A DNA stretch of 64,000 nt from SIG480 sp045595365 (GCA_045595365.1 JAZOAI010000011.1:124001-188000), one strand, 5' to 3'; positions 15,882-24,905 are shown, counted from the first letter of the stretch. The notes: generated from the sequence alone by a model not told the origin. Made by a program: numbers and translations.

Positions 15882-16742
15882 TTAATCGAACCTCCTGTCG
15901 GACAGCTTCGTATATAAAACATCGTAAAAGTTTGTGTTTTTGACGTGTATCAGCTTTGTTTTCTGTTCAGACATTCTTATGGTCACACAATCTCCGCGCA
16001 TAAGATTGAACCCGTCGTCCCCGTCAATGCTTACTACAATCGCAGCACTCTCAGGGCTTTGGGGCAAGATATTGAGTGTTCTTTTATGAGAAAGAACTAT
16101 CGGCTTTGCAGCAAGCGCGTGCGTGCATACCGGCGTTATGGTAATATTTTTTGAAATCGGGTCAATGATCGGCCCCCCCGCCGAGAGCGAATATGCCGTT
16201 GAGCCTGTGGGCGTCGCGACAATGACGCCGTCTCCGCTGTAACTTGAGATAAACATTTCATCTGCGAAAATGTCCATATCAACAGTCCACAAAAGCCCGG
16301 TTTTCATAATTACTGCGTCATTTAACGCAGTTTTTTCGTAAATCACTTTATTGTCGCGAGAAATTGCAACATCCAGGCGCATTCTCTCTTCTACCTGGAA
16401 ATTGCCGTCAATAACCTTTTTCAGCAGTTCAATCTCGTGCGATTCAAGCTCTGCCATATACCCTATTCTGCCTATGTTTATTCCAAGCACCGGAACATCC
16501 ATCCCTGCGACCTGGTTTGCAGTATCAAGCAGAGTCCCATCCCCGCCAAAGGAAATTATCATATCTGCATTTTGGGTAGCATCAGAAAAAGCAGTTAACG
16601 TAGCTCCGGTTGTTTCTGCTCCTTCTATACTTTTTGAAATGTATGTCTCAATGCCGTTTTCCTTAAAAAAGGCCGCGACCCGCCTTGTGCAGTCAAGATT
16701 AATATCACGCGACGGATTTGGATTAAGCACTACTTTTTTCAT
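15882..16742 (-). CDS. nadK: NAD kinase
   Basis: This 286-residue enzyme phosphorylates NAD to NADP. GGDGTLLDT (from residue 66) and the NAD-binding SGDGVIVATPTGSTAYSLS in the second half are diagnostic. The NDAVI motif that contacts the substrate is also present. The ATG follows AAAGGATAGG. It lies between tlyA and argR in the nusB-recN operon, the typical Firmicutes arrangement. Confidence 0.96.
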   Translation of the reverse strand: MKKVVLNPNPSRDINLDCTRRVAAFFKENGIETYISKSIEGAETTGATLTAFSDATQNADMIISFGGDGTLLDTANQVAGMDVPVLGINIGRIGYMAELESHEIELLKKVIDGNFQVEERMRLDVAISRDNKVIYEKTALNDAVIMKTGLLWTVDMDIFADEMFISSYSGDGVIVATPTGSTAYSLSAGGPIIDPISKNITITPVCTHALAAKPIVLSHKRTLNILPQSPESAAIVVSIDGDDGFNLMRGDCVTIRMSEQKTKLIHVKNTNFYDVLYTKLSDRRFD

Positions 16743-16748
16743 AAAAGC

Positions 16749-17552
16749 CTATCCTTTCAGCGAATTGTGAGCATCCTCGACAATTTTCCTCGCATCAACC
16801 TCACCTTCATCTTCACAAGAAAGTGAAAGATGCCCTAAAAACTCTATATTACCCTCAGGACCTGTAATGGGAGAGAAAGTAACTCCACAGACATAAAAGC
16901 CTGCATCGTGCGCGTTGTTTACAAACTGCTCTATTACTTCAACGTGAACTTCAGGGTCACGGACAACGCCTTTTTTTCCTATTTTTTCCCGCCCGGCTTC
17001 AAACTGAGGTTTGATGAGGCAGTATATATCTCCGTCATCTCCCATAAGGGCGCGAACCGGTGGAAGCACTATTCGAAGTGAGATAAAAGAGACATCAATA
17101 ACAGCAAGCTCTATTATATCGGGAACCTGCTCATGTGTAACATAGCGGATATTGGTTCTCTCCATACACACAACGCGCGGATTGTTTCTGATTTCCCACG
17201 CCAGTTGCCCGTATCCTACATCGACAGAATATACCTTCGAAACTCCTCGTCGCAAAAGGCAGTCCGAAAAACCGCCGGTAGATGCACCGACATCTATTGC
17301 AATCTTATCTTTTACATCTGCAGAAAAGAAATCAAGAGCTTTCTCAAGCTTTAAGCCGCCGCGGCTTACATATGAATTATTATTCCCGCGAACTTCAATT
17401 TTTACATCATCAGGGAACATTTCTCCTGCCTTATCCGCCTTCTGCTCATTAACAAAAACCGTTCCGCTCATAATTTGAGCTTTTGCTTTTTCGCGGCTTT
17501 GGGCAAGCCCTTGTTCAACAAGGAGAATGTCAAGTCTTTTTTTCGCACTCAA
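16749..17552 (-). CDS. tlyA: TlyA-family rRNA 2'-O-methyltransferase
   Basis: The 267-residue product has an N-terminal S4 RNA-binding domain (about 1-65, QSREKAKAQIMSGTVFVNEQ) and an FtsJ/RrmJ-type SAM domain with IAIDVGASTGGFSDCLL near 85-102. The TlyA family methylates ribosomal RNA in the 16S and 23S subunits. The start is TTG, whose last two bases lie in the dxs TGA stop (TTGA overlap). GGAGG precedes it by 10 nt. Haemolysin is a historical name and no toxin function is implied. Confidence 0.92.
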   Translation of the reverse strand: MSAKKRLDILLVEQGLAQSREKAKAQIMSGTVFVNEQKADKAGEMFPDDVKIEVRGNNNSYVSRGGLKLEKALDFFSADVKDKIAIDVGASTGGFSDCLLRRGVSKVYSVDVGYGQLAWEIRNNPRVVCMERTNIRYVTHEQVPDIIELAVIDVSFISLRIVLPPVRALMGDDGDIYCLIKPQFEAGREKIGKKGVVRDPEVHVEVIEQFVNNAHDAGFYVCGVTFSPITGPEGNIEFLGHLSLSCEDEGEVDARKIVEDAHNSLKG

Positions 17553-19402
17553 TCTTTACAAGCCTCCAAAATAGTTTTAAAAATTCCTTCAGCACTAAGC
17601 CCGAGAGAATCATAAAGAAGCTCCGTTTTTCCGTGAACGGTAAACGAATCTCCTGTATTTACCGGGACAATCTCGCACACTCGCCCTTTTTCCGAGCAAA
17701 GCGCTGCTATCTGCTGATATACAGAACCTTTTTCGACAACTTCCTCGATTACTATAAGCTTCCCGAATTCAGAAGCAGCCTCTAAAACTGCAGCCGAATC
17801 AAGCGGTTTAATTGAATTGAGCTTCAGAACAGAACAAGAAATACCTGAGTTTTCCGCAAGTTCGCAAGCTGACAGAACATTATTGACGAGAGTTCCATAC
17901 GTCAAAACGCACACGTCTTTTCCTTCACGGAGGAAAACGCTTTTTTCTCCCTCAGAAAAAGAATCTGCACTGTAGCTGCCTTCTCCGCCGCGTGGATACC
18001 GTATCGCAACGGCACCTTCGAGTCCTATTGAGTAACAGAGCATAGAGCGAAGCTCACTAAAGCTTGACGGAGCAAGGATTTCGATTCCGGGAATCGAAGA
18101 AAGATACGCCACATCAAATACTCCGTGATGCGTTTCTCCGTCTTCACCTACAAGCCCTGCCCTGTCAACTGCCAGGACAATATGCTGATTTGAAATTGCC
18201 ACATCATGTATCAGCATATCATATGACCGTTGCAGGAATGTCGAATAAATTGCACATACGGGAATCATCCCCTGTAGAGACAGCCCTGCCGCCATCGCGA
18301 CAGCGTGTTCTTCGGCTATTGCAACGTCAAAAAATCGATTAGGAAAATCTTTTGCAAAGTCCGTAAGCCCGACACCGGAGGTCATCGCAGCAGTGATTGC
18401 ACAGATGCGTTTATCCTCTTTTGCAAGGCTTGATAATTCTTCGCCGAAAACATCTGAAAAAGTTTTCTTTTTCTCAGCCGTTGCAGCACCCGTTGCAACG
18501 TCAAACTTCCCGACTCCGTGATAGTCCTCGGGTTTTATTTCAGACGGCTCATATCCCTTGCCTTTTGTTGTGGTAAGGTGGATTACAACAGGCCTTTTTA
18601 AGTCTCTTGCAAGCTCAAGCAGATAAATCATATATTTTATATCGTGCCCATCTGCCGGCCCGAGATATGTAAAGCCCATTTCCTCAAAGAAAAGTGATGG
18701 AATGAATGCATTTTTAAATGCTTTCTTTAAGTTGTGAAGCCAATTATCAATAGAAATCCCAAGCTTTGATTTTTTTATAATTTTTCTGTAAACATCTTTA
18801 AAACGAAGATATTTTTTCTTAAGTCTGAGCTTTGCAAGATAATTTGTCATAGCGCCGACATTTTTCGTGATCGACATTTCGTTGTCGTTGAGTACTACGA
18901 TAAGAGGCTCTTTGCTCTGGCCTGCATCGCTGAGAGCTTCGTATGCCATTCCTCCGGTAAATGCACCGTCTCCGATGACTGAAACAACTGAAAAGTCTTT
19001 ATCTGAAAGAGTCCTCGCTCTTGCCATACCAAGAGACACCGAAACTGAGTTTGAAGCATGGCCTGAAACGCACGCGTCATGTACACTTTCCGACGGACGA
19101 GAAAAACCGGAAATTCCGCCAAATTTTCTTAAGGATTCAAATTGATTTTTACGGCCTGTGAGAATTTTATGCACATACGATTGATGACCGACATCAAAAA
19201 CAAGTCGGTCAACGGAGGTATCAAAAACTTTATGAATTGCAAGTGTAAGCTCAACTACGCCAAGATTTGACGCAAGGTGCCCACCTGTTTTTGAAAGGTT
19301 ATGTATGAGAAATTCGCGAATTTCTCCCGCAAGCTCATACAATTCAGAAACAGAAAGTGATTTTATATCATTGTGATTTTCAATCGTATCTAAAAAACCC
19401 AT
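17549..19402 (-). CDS. dxs: 1-deoxy-D-xylulose-5-phosphate synthase
   Basis: This 617-residue thiamine-diphosphate enzyme joins pyruvate and glyceraldehyde-3-phosphate, the first step of the MEP isoprenoid pathway. The ThDP/Mg motif begins with GDGAFTGGMAYEAL and continues to LNDNEMSI. DVGHQSYVHKILTGR and the transketolase-like VDRAGLVGEDGETHHG are conserved. It lies downstream of ispA in the same operon. The oapA gene and the OLE RNA interrupt the two isoprenoid genes, as in other OLE-bearing Firmicutes. Confidence 0.97.
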   Translation of the reverse strand: MGFLDTIENHNDIKSLSVSELYELAGEIREFLIHNLSKTGGHLASNLGVVELTLAIHKVFDTSVDRLVFDVGHQSYVHKILTGRKNQFESLRKFGGISGFSRPSESVHDACVSGHASNSVSVSLGMARARTLSDKDFSVVSVIGDGAFTGGMAYEALSDAGQSKEPLIVVLNDNEMSITKNVGAMTNYLAKLRLKKKYLRFKDVYRKIIKKSKLGISIDNWLHNLKKAFKNAFIPSLFFEEMGFTYLGPADGHDIKYMIYLLELARDLKRPVVIHLTTTKGKGYEPSEIKPEDYHGVGKFDVATGAATAEKKKTFSDVFGEELSSLAKEDKRICAITAAMTSGVGLTDFAKDFPNRFFDVAIAEEHAVAMAAGLSLQGMIPVCAIYSTFLQRSYDMLIHDVAISNQHIVLAVDRAGLVGEDGETHHGVFDVAYLSSIPGIEILAPSSFSELRSMLCYSIGLEGAVAIRYPRGGEGSYSADSFSEGEKSVFLREGKDVCVLTYGTLVNNVLSACELAENSGISCSVLKLNSIKPLDSAAVLEAASEFGKLIVIEEVVEKGSVYQQIAALCSEKGRVCEIVPVNTGDSFTVHGKTELLYDSLGLSAEGIFKTILEACKD

Positions 19403-19426
19403 TACTCACTTCTCCGTAAAGCAATT

Positions 19427-20008
19427 TTATTTTTTTAACTTAAATATATTAATAATCCGCGCAAGGAAAAAGACGATGTCATTATTCTTTTTCATCGCAA
19501 AGCCTTTTCCCAGAGCCTTGCCGCCAACGGTAACCCCTGCAACAAAGCCTGTTATCACAAGTGAAAGCAAAAAGCCGGTGGTTCCCGAAAACGGAAGCGA
19601 AGCAATTATTATTGCCGCGGTAGATCCGCTCATAATGCCGCAGATATCTCCGATAACGTCATTACATATACTCGAAACTTTTTCAGCATTTTTGACAAGC
19701 CAAAGAGCCTCTTTTGCACCACGAACACGCTTCGAGGACATAGCATTAAAAGGTTTTTCTGAAGCGCTTGTCGTTGCAACGCCGAAAATATCAAAGATAA
19801 TTCCCAAAAAAACAAAAGCGCCGAGGATAAAAAATGCCGGGATATTGCCCACATTCAAAAGCGCAGTCTCTGACATCGCATTAAATGCTACGGACAAGAA
19901 GAAGCTTCCGAAAAGAATGGTTAATGACCAGCGCAAGGGAGAGGTCTTTTCCTTTTTTGAATTTTTACTTCGCGGGATTTCAGATGAAGTTGATTCGTTC
20001 TCTTTCAA
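19427..20008 (-). CDS. oapA: OLE-associated membrane protein A (OapA-like)
   Basis: This 193-residue protein has a basic Lys/Ser-rich N-terminal tail and four hydrophobic segments (near 26-46, 55-76, 117-137 and 140-162). The middle cytosolic loop is basic (SSKRVRGAKEA), followed by a DxxxD motif (DVIGD). The C-terminal end is basic. Similar proteins are often labelled CorB-like Mg/Co transporters. Position between the OLE RNA and dxs, length and topology identify it as OapA, which binds OLE RNA at the membrane. The TTG at 20008 follows AGGAGG at 8 nt. Longer upstream frames run into the RNA and are rejected. Confidence 0.85.
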   Translation of the reverse strand: MKENESTSSEIPRSKNSKKEKTSPLRWSLTILFGSFFLSVAFNAMSETALLNVGNIPAFFILGAFVFLGIIFDIFGVATTSASEKPFNAMSSKRVRGAKEALWLVKNAEKVSSICNDVIGDICGIMSGSTAAIIIASLPFSGTTGFLLSLVITGFVAGVTVGGKALGKGFAMKKNNDIVFFLARIINIFKLKK

Positions 20009-20028
20009 TTTGTTTACCTCCTGAAAAA

Positions 20029-20636
20029 ATATGGGCAGCAGGAAAAGGTAATCTTGCGGCATAGGTCCGGTATGTTTTCCATACGGCGCACCTCTTGTTG
20101 CCAATAAAGGCGGTTTCCCTTTAAACACCGCACCGCTGCGTCGCCCACAACGGCACCGGATCGCCACTTAGTCCGCACTGCAAATCTTTTCCTGCACGAC
20201 AGCCTAGATGATTTCCATAACAGTCACGCCGATTCTTAGCCTCTTTTGCAGCAGGGGTTTCAAAAGGCAATAGACAAGTTGTTTTGGCCGAAACAGCTTA
20301 TCTTCGTTCCTTTATTCACCGCAAGCCACTCAAGGCAGGCTACTCTGCACACAGCGTAAGGCTTATGCCAAACACCGCATTGCAGGTTTAATCCCGGCAC
20401 GTACACAGTCCATCACTTCTTAGGAATGTATAGGCATATGCACATACTCGGGTCTCCACGGCAATAGGGTTCGGGGATACATGCCATTGTAAGCCGCCCT
20501 AAAGCCTTAACCCCCAGCACTCACCCCAATCTGGGCGAGAGAAGCAAGCACAAGGGACTTCATCGATATGCCCGTCTACGGATTTTTAGGCCCGTCTTGG
20601 GAACCGACAGATCTGACTAGGATACTGCACCCATAT
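20029..20636 (-). ncRNA. ole: OLE RNA (ornate, large, extremophilic RNA)
   Basis: This 608-nt gene-free interval lies between ispA and oapA and is transcribed with the operon. The termini pair: ATATGGG-T-GCAG at the 5' end matches CTGC-TG-CCCATAT at the 3' end. In the 3' domain a long-range helix joins GGAAAAG (plus-strand 20186-20192) to CTTTTCC (20041-20047), continued inward by TGCGG/CCGCA. Composition is richer in G and C than the intergenic DNA. Known OLE RNAs are about 600 nt, sit in this exact ispA-OLE-oapA-dxs setting and form a membrane ribonucleoprotein with OapA. The call rests on synteny, size and pairing. A tmRNA or RNase P RNA would show other hallmarks. Confidence 0.88.
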
Positions 20637-20677
20637 TAATTTTTAAATATTATTAATCATTTGAACTTTCTTATTAA

Positions 20678-21553
20678 CTAATTTTCTCGCGCGAGAAGCT
20701 TGTATGCAAGATAGATAAGGAACTCGCTGTCAGGGAGCTTTTTTGCGGCAACCTCTGCCGATTTTGTAAGCTCTGAAATTCTCTCTCTGCACCCCTCAAG
20801 GCCGAGAAGCTTGACAAATGTGGATTTTCCGCTTTCTTCATCGTTTCCGCAGTCTTTTCCCATAAGCTTTTCATCGCCGACAACGTTGAGAACGTCATCG
20901 CGAATCTGAAATGCAAGACCTAAGTTTTCTGCGTATTCCTCAGAGGCCTTGATTTGTTCCTCAGAAGCTTCTCCGAGGATGCACCCCATAATGGCTCCTG
21001 CCTTAATTATAGCCCCTGTTTTCATAGACTGAAGAAGCCGGACCTCATCGATATCAAGGGAGCGATTCTCCCCTTCCATATCAATTACCTGACCGCCTAT
21101 CATACCCTCAGCACCTGAAGCGTTTGCAAGGCATTTCAGCGCCTTCAAGGTTATGTCGGTGGAGAACCCGCTGTTTTCTAAAATATGCTCAAAAGCGCGG
21201 TTTAAAAGCGCATCTCCGGCAAGGACCGCCAGCGCCTCCCCAAACTGCTTATGGTTTGTAGGTCGGCCACGGCGCAAATCGTCATCATCCATACAGGGGA
21301 GATCATCATGAATGAGAGAATACGTGTGAATCATTTCAAGCGCAACGGCAAAAGGCATTGCTTTTTCGGAAGATACTCCGAAAATCCTGGCAAACTCAAG
21401 GGTCAGAATCGGGCGAATTCGCTTACCTCCTGCATTGAGGCTATAACGCATCGCTTCAAAAATATTGCCGTAAAGGCAGTTTCTTGACGAAATTGCCTTA
21501 TCAAGAGCTTCGTTTATCAGTTTTTGATAGTGTGAATATCGCGTTTCATTCAT
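20678..21553 (-). CDS. ispA: Farnesyl/geranyl diphosphate synthase (IspA family)
   Basis: This 291-residue polyprenyl synthase elongates dimethylallyl diphosphate with isopentenyl diphosphate. The first Asp-rich motif lies in DDLPCMDDDDLRRG. The second reads QIRDDVLNVVGD, with Asn where many homologues have Asp. NAGGKRIRP is the usual substrate-binding segment. The ATG at 21553 shares one base with the xseB stop and follows GGAGG. The longer frame to 21577 would overlap xseB further. The OLE RNA follows 41 nt after the stop. Confidence 0.95.
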   Translation of the reverse strand: MNETRYSHYQKLINEALDKAISSRNCLYGNIFEAMRYSLNAGGKRIRPILTLEFARIFGVSSEKAMPFAVALEMIHTYSLIHDDLPCMDDDDLRRGRPTNHKQFGEALAVLAGDALLNRAFEHILENSGFSTDITLKALKCLANASGAEGMIGGQVIDMEGENRSLDIDEVRLLQSMKTGAIIKAGAIMGCILGEASEEQIKASEEYAENLGLAFQIRDDVLNVVGDEKLMGKDCGNDEESGKSTFVKLLGLEGCRERISELTKSAEVAAKKLPDSEFLIYLAYKLLAREN

Positions 21554-21783
21554 TATTCGGCATCCTCCGGACTCCACGCAGCTTCACTTGGAACTTCTCC
21601 TTTAACGAGAAGCGTCACTTTTTGTTCTGCCTCGTCAAGCATTTTCGAACAGGTTTTTATAAGAGAAGTCCCCTCTTCAAAAAGAGAAAGCGCATTGTCA
21701 AGGGGCGCATCTCCACGTTCAAGAAGACGGACAACCTCTTCAAGGCGGGTTATTGATTCTTCAAAAGTCTTTTTTTCAGACAT
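21553..21783 (-). CDS. xseB: Exodeoxyribonuclease VII small subunit
   Basis: This 76-residue helical subunit joins XseA to make exonuclease VII, which degrades single-stranded DNA in repair. The family pattern is KTFEESITRLEEVVRLLERG, then LDNALSLFEEG and a third helix. The ATG at 21783 uses GGAAG. A start at 21801 would overlap xseA by 4 nt and has no better ribosome site. Confidence 0.95.
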   Translation of the reverse strand: MSEKKTFEESITRLEEVVRLLERGDAPLDNALSLFEEGTSLIKTCSKMLDEAEQKVTLLVKGEVPSEAAWSPEDAE

Positions 21784-21797
21784 AATGTAACTTCCTT

Positions 21798-22985
21798 TCA
21801 ATCAACCGTACATTTGATATTACCATCTTCGACACGAAGGCTTATCTTGTCAGCTTTGGAAACATCCGAAACACGTTTAATTACCTTGCCGTCTGTTGCG
21901 GTAGCTATTGAATAACCGCGTGAGAGAACCTTAAGCGGGCTCATTGCGTCAAGTGAAGCGACAAGCCTCGTAAATTGCTCCTTTGATTTCATCACCGAGC
22001 GATTCGTTGCATTGGCAAGTTTTTCGGAGAGAAAATCAAGATTTATGCGCCTCTCCTGAAAGAAGTTCTGAGGACTTTGCATGACCTTCTTCCCGGATAT
22101 GTTCTTAAGTGCTTCCTTGTAAAAACTGATGCGAGAGGAAAGCGCAGAAAAAATCCTCGCTTCAGAATCCTTGATGCTCCGAAAAATCGCCGAGGAATCC
22201 GGAACAGCTATTTCGGCCGCATTTGATGGGGTTGCCGCGCGCACATCTGCGACAAAATCAGAAATTGTGACGTCAGGCTCGTGCCCTACCGCGGAAATAA
22301 CCGGGATCTCTGAGTTAAAGATAGCTCTTGCAACGCGCTCATCATTAAAACCCCAAAGGTCTTCAATCGAGCCGCCGCCTCTGCCCGTAATAATCAGATC
22401 TGCAAGAGTGTGCTTATTTATATAAGCAATTGTAGATGCAATGTCCTCAGGTGCATCGGGGCCTTGAACAAGAACCGGACATACAACAACTGCCGACATT
22501 GGAAAACGCGCTTTTAAAATCCGCAGCATATCGCGCACCGCCGCGCCTGTAGGCGAAGTTACAAGTGCAATTTTCCCAGGAAATTTAGGCAATGCCTTTT
22601 TGTTTGCTTCAGAAAAAAGGCCTTCTTCCGACAAGCGCTTTTTAAGTTGTTCGAAAGCCACATATAATGCGCCGACGCCGTCAGGAATCATATCGCTGAT
22701 ATAAAGCTGATACTGCCCGTCACGCGGGAATATGCTGACTCTCCCCTTTGCGATGATTTTCATTCCGCTCTCAGGACGAAACTTGAGCTTTGCCGCCTCA
22801 TATTTAAACATAACAGCTCGAATAACGGCGTTTTCATCCTTAAGCGTCATATAGTGATGACCGGAGGAATGAAATTTGTAGTTTGAGATTTCACCTTTGA
22901 CATACACTCCGCTAAGAGACGGGTCATTATCAAGCAGCGTTTTTAAATATTCATTTAGCTCGCTTATAGTACAAATATGAGCCAT
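21798..22985 (-). CDS. xseA: Exodeoxyribonuclease VII large subunit
   Basis: The 395-residue catalytic subunit starts with the OB-fold (VYVKGEISNYKFHSSGHHY near 25-45). The catalytic domain follows, with VTSPTGAAVRDML, IITGRGGGSIEDLWGFNDE and SAVGHEPDVTISDFVADVR. A helical C-terminal part interacts with XseB. It is the second gene of the operon, directly after nusB. Confidence 0.96.
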   Translation of the reverse strand: MAHICTISELNEYLKTLLDNDPSLSGVYVKGEISNYKFHSSGHHYMTLKDENAVIRAVMFKYEAAKLKFRPESGMKIIAKGRVSIFPRDGQYQLYISDMIPDGVGALYVAFEQLKKRLSEEGLFSEANKKALPKFPGKIALVTSPTGAAVRDMLRILKARFPMSAVVVCPVLVQGPDAPEDIASTIAYINKHTLADLIITGRGGGSIEDLWGFNDERVARAIFNSEIPVISAVGHEPDVTISDFVADVRAATPSNAAEIAVPDSSAIFRSIKDSEARIFSALSSRISFYKEALKNISGKKVMQSPQNFFQERRINLDFLSEKLANATNRSVMKSKEQFTRLVASLDAMSPLKVLSRGYSIATATDGKVIKRVSDVSKADKISLRVEDGNIKCTVD

Positions 22986-22994
22986 AATATCTAT

Positions 22995-23432
22995 CTAACC
23001 TTCTCTTACTATACTTCCAAGAATTCCGTTAATAAAGGAAACTGTTTCTGCAGAATCATATTTTTTTGCAATTTCAACAGCCTCATTGATTGCTATTTTT
23101 TCAGAAATATCTTCAACGTATTTTGTTTCATAAACGGCGACTCGCATAATCGCCATTGCAATTCTCGAGATTCTGTTAAGATTCCAGCCGACAGAGTATT
23201 TTTTAATAAGCTCGTCAATTTCTTCGCGCTTTTCTGCCACGCCTTTTACAACTCCAATGACATAATTGTGCTGGTCCTTTCCTACCTGAGAATATATTTC
23301 GGTATCTCCCGAGATACTCTCGGCAAAATCAGAACTCAGAAAATAATTAAGCGCCTCATCGCCGATTTCGTTATCAAAGCCGTAATCGTACACGATATGC
23401 ACGGCAACCTCACGCGCAGCTTTTCTGCTCAT
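22995..23432 (-). CDS. nusB: Transcription antitermination protein NusB
   Basis: This 145-residue all-helical RNA-binding protein pairs with NusE (S10) in rRNA antitermination. The pattern RKAAREVAVHIVYDY at the N terminus and INEAVEIAKKYDSAET..FINGILGSI at the C terminus is diagnostic. The ATG follows GGAGG. It opens the long operon that carries xseAB, ispA, OLE, oapA, dxs, tlyA, nadK, argR and recN. Confidence 0.95.
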   Translation of the reverse strand: MSRKAAREVAVHIVYDYGFDNEIGDEALNYFLSSDFAESISGDTEIYSQVGKDQHNYVIGVVKGVAEKREEIDELIKKYSVGWNLNRISRIAMAIMRVAVYETKYVEDISEKIAINEAVEIAKKYDSAETVSFINGILGSIVREG

Positions 23433-23480
23433 TTAATTTCCTCCGTAATCTTATATGTATAAAAATTCATTATATAATAT

Positions 23481-23509
23481 ATAATATCCTAATTATGCGA
23501 TATTGTCAA
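23481..23509 (-). promoter_or_regulatory. Sigma-A promoter of the nusB-recN operon
   Basis: On the minus strand a consensus TTGACA and TATTAT are separated by 17 nt, about 45 nt before the nusB ATG. I saw no other strong promoter down to recN, so the OLE RNA is probably transcribed from here and then processed, or from a weaker internal start. Confidence 0.78.
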
Positions 23510-23535
23510 TGTGGATAAATAAAATCCGCCGCGGT

Positions 23536-24894
23536 TTAAAGCAGTGCCGCAATCGCTTCTCTGATGTTTTGTGCAAACATTACATCAAGCCCTTCGGGAA
23601 CTACAACATCCTTTGAGTTCTGCCGTGGCATAATACACCTTTTAAAGCCAAGCCGCCTGATTTCATTTAGCCGCTGTTGTGCCCCGGAAACTGCACGAAT
23701 CTCTCCTGTCAGCCCGATTTCACCAAAAGCGGCAAGGTCACATGGCAAGGGCTTGTCCCTTGATGCAGAAGCAACAGCGAGAAGCGTCGGAAGGTCAGAC
23801 GAAGTTTCGTCTATCCTCAGCCCACCTATAACATTAACGTATGCATCATAATTCCCGATTTTAAACCCTGCACGTTTTTCAAGAACTGCAAGCAAAAGAG
23901 TCGTTCTGTTATAATCAATTCCCGAGCTCATTCGTCTTGCAGTGCCATATGCCGTAGCGGTAACAAGCGCCTGAATTTCAGCAAGAATCGGCCGTGTTCC
24001 TTCCATAACGCAGGCAACACAGGTCCCGGGAACGTCAACTGGGCGGCCGTCAAGAAGAGCTGCAGAAGGGTTCTTCACCTCTACTAAGCCCTTGTCTCTC
24101 ATTTCAAAGACTCCGATTTCGTTTGTCGAGCCGTACCTGTTTTTTGCCGCGCGCAGAATACGGTACGACATATTTTTATCGCCCTCAAAATAAAGAACAC
24201 AATCGACCATATGCTCAAGAACCTTGGGTCCTGCGATATACCCGTCTTTATTGACGTGCCCCACAACAAACACCGTTATGTTTTTTCCCTTCGCAAGCTC
24301 CATACATGACATCGTACATTCGCGCACCTGCGCAATACTGCCCGGGGTTGAAGGCAATTCACTCTTATACACGGTCTGAATAGAGTCAATTATCATTATA
24401 TCCGGTTTTATTTTCTCTGAAACTGCGAGAATATCGTCCATATCTGTCCCGGCGTAGACAAAAAGAGAATCCGGGTTTACACCCAGGCGCTCGGCACGAA
24501 GCTTCAGCTGGCGCTGAGATTCTTCACCTGATATGTAAAGCACTTTTGACTTACAGCAAAGTTTTTCGCATATTTGCAAGAGAATCGTCGATTTGCCGAT
24601 TCCCGGTTCTCCACCAACAAGAACGAGTGACCCGCACACCGCGCCGCCGCCGAGAACACGGTTCAATTCCTCCATCCCGGTATCAAAACGAAGCTCATCG
24701 GTTACTGTAATTTCGGTAATCGGAGATAATGCCCCTTCTCTTTCCTGAGTCACCTTTGAAGCAGCTCCGCTTTTTTTCGTTTGAACCGTCATCTCCTCCA
24801 ATGTGTTCCATGCTCCGCAAGATGGACATTTTCCGTTCCATTTCGGAGTTTCATTTCCACAATCACGGCAGACGTACACGGTTTTTGTTTTCAT
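23536..24894 (-). CDS. radA: DNA repair protein RadA/Sms
   Basis: This 452-residue DnaB-like helicase helps branch migration in recombination. The N-terminal zinc finger uses Cys9, Cys12, Cys23 and Cys26. A RecA-like ATPase follows (Walker A GGEPGIGKST), then the RadA-specific AAKNRYGSTNEIGVFEM and a C-terminal Lon-like domain. It follows cwlD by 11 nt. The promoter for nusB begins just past its stop. Confidence 0.97.
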   Translation of the reverse strand: MKTKTVYVCRDCGNETPKWNGKCPSCGAWNTLEEMTVQTKKSGAASKVTQEREGALSPITEITVTDELRFDTGMEELNRVLGGGAVCGSLVLVGGEPGIGKSTILLQICEKLCCKSKVLYISGEESQRQLKLRAERLGVNPDSLFVYAGTDMDDILAVSEKIKPDIMIIDSIQTVYKSELPSTPGSIAQVRECTMSCMELAKGKNITVFVVGHVNKDGYIAGPKVLEHMVDCVLYFEGDKNMSYRILRAAKNRYGSTNEIGVFEMRDKGLVEVKNPSAALLDGRPVDVPGTCVACVMEGTRPILAEIQALVTATAYGTARRMSSGIDYNRTTLLLAVLEKRAGFKIGNYDAYVNVIGGLRIDETSSDLPTLLAVASASRDKPLPCDLAAFGEIGLTGEIRAVSGAQQRLNEIRRLGFKRCIMPRQNSKDVVVPEGLDVMFAQNIREAIAALL

Positions 24895-24905
24895 ATTCCC
24901 TCACA

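Noticed and set aside
17549..17552. TlyA as haemolysin or toxin
   Set aside because: S4 plus FtsJ domain order marks an rRNA methyltransferase, and the name is historical.
20009..20167. Longer N-terminal extension of the oapA frame (up to 20167)
   Set aside because: The extension runs through the conserved OLE 3' helices, is Arg/Gly/Cys-rich and unlike the protein family, and the TTG at 20008 has a strong AGGAGG site.
20029..20636. tmRNA, RNase P RNA or a group II intron as explanation of the gap
   Set aside because: No tRNA-like end, tag-peptide frame, RNase P core or reverse-transcriptase frame was seen, and the ispA/oapA/dxs setting fits OLE.
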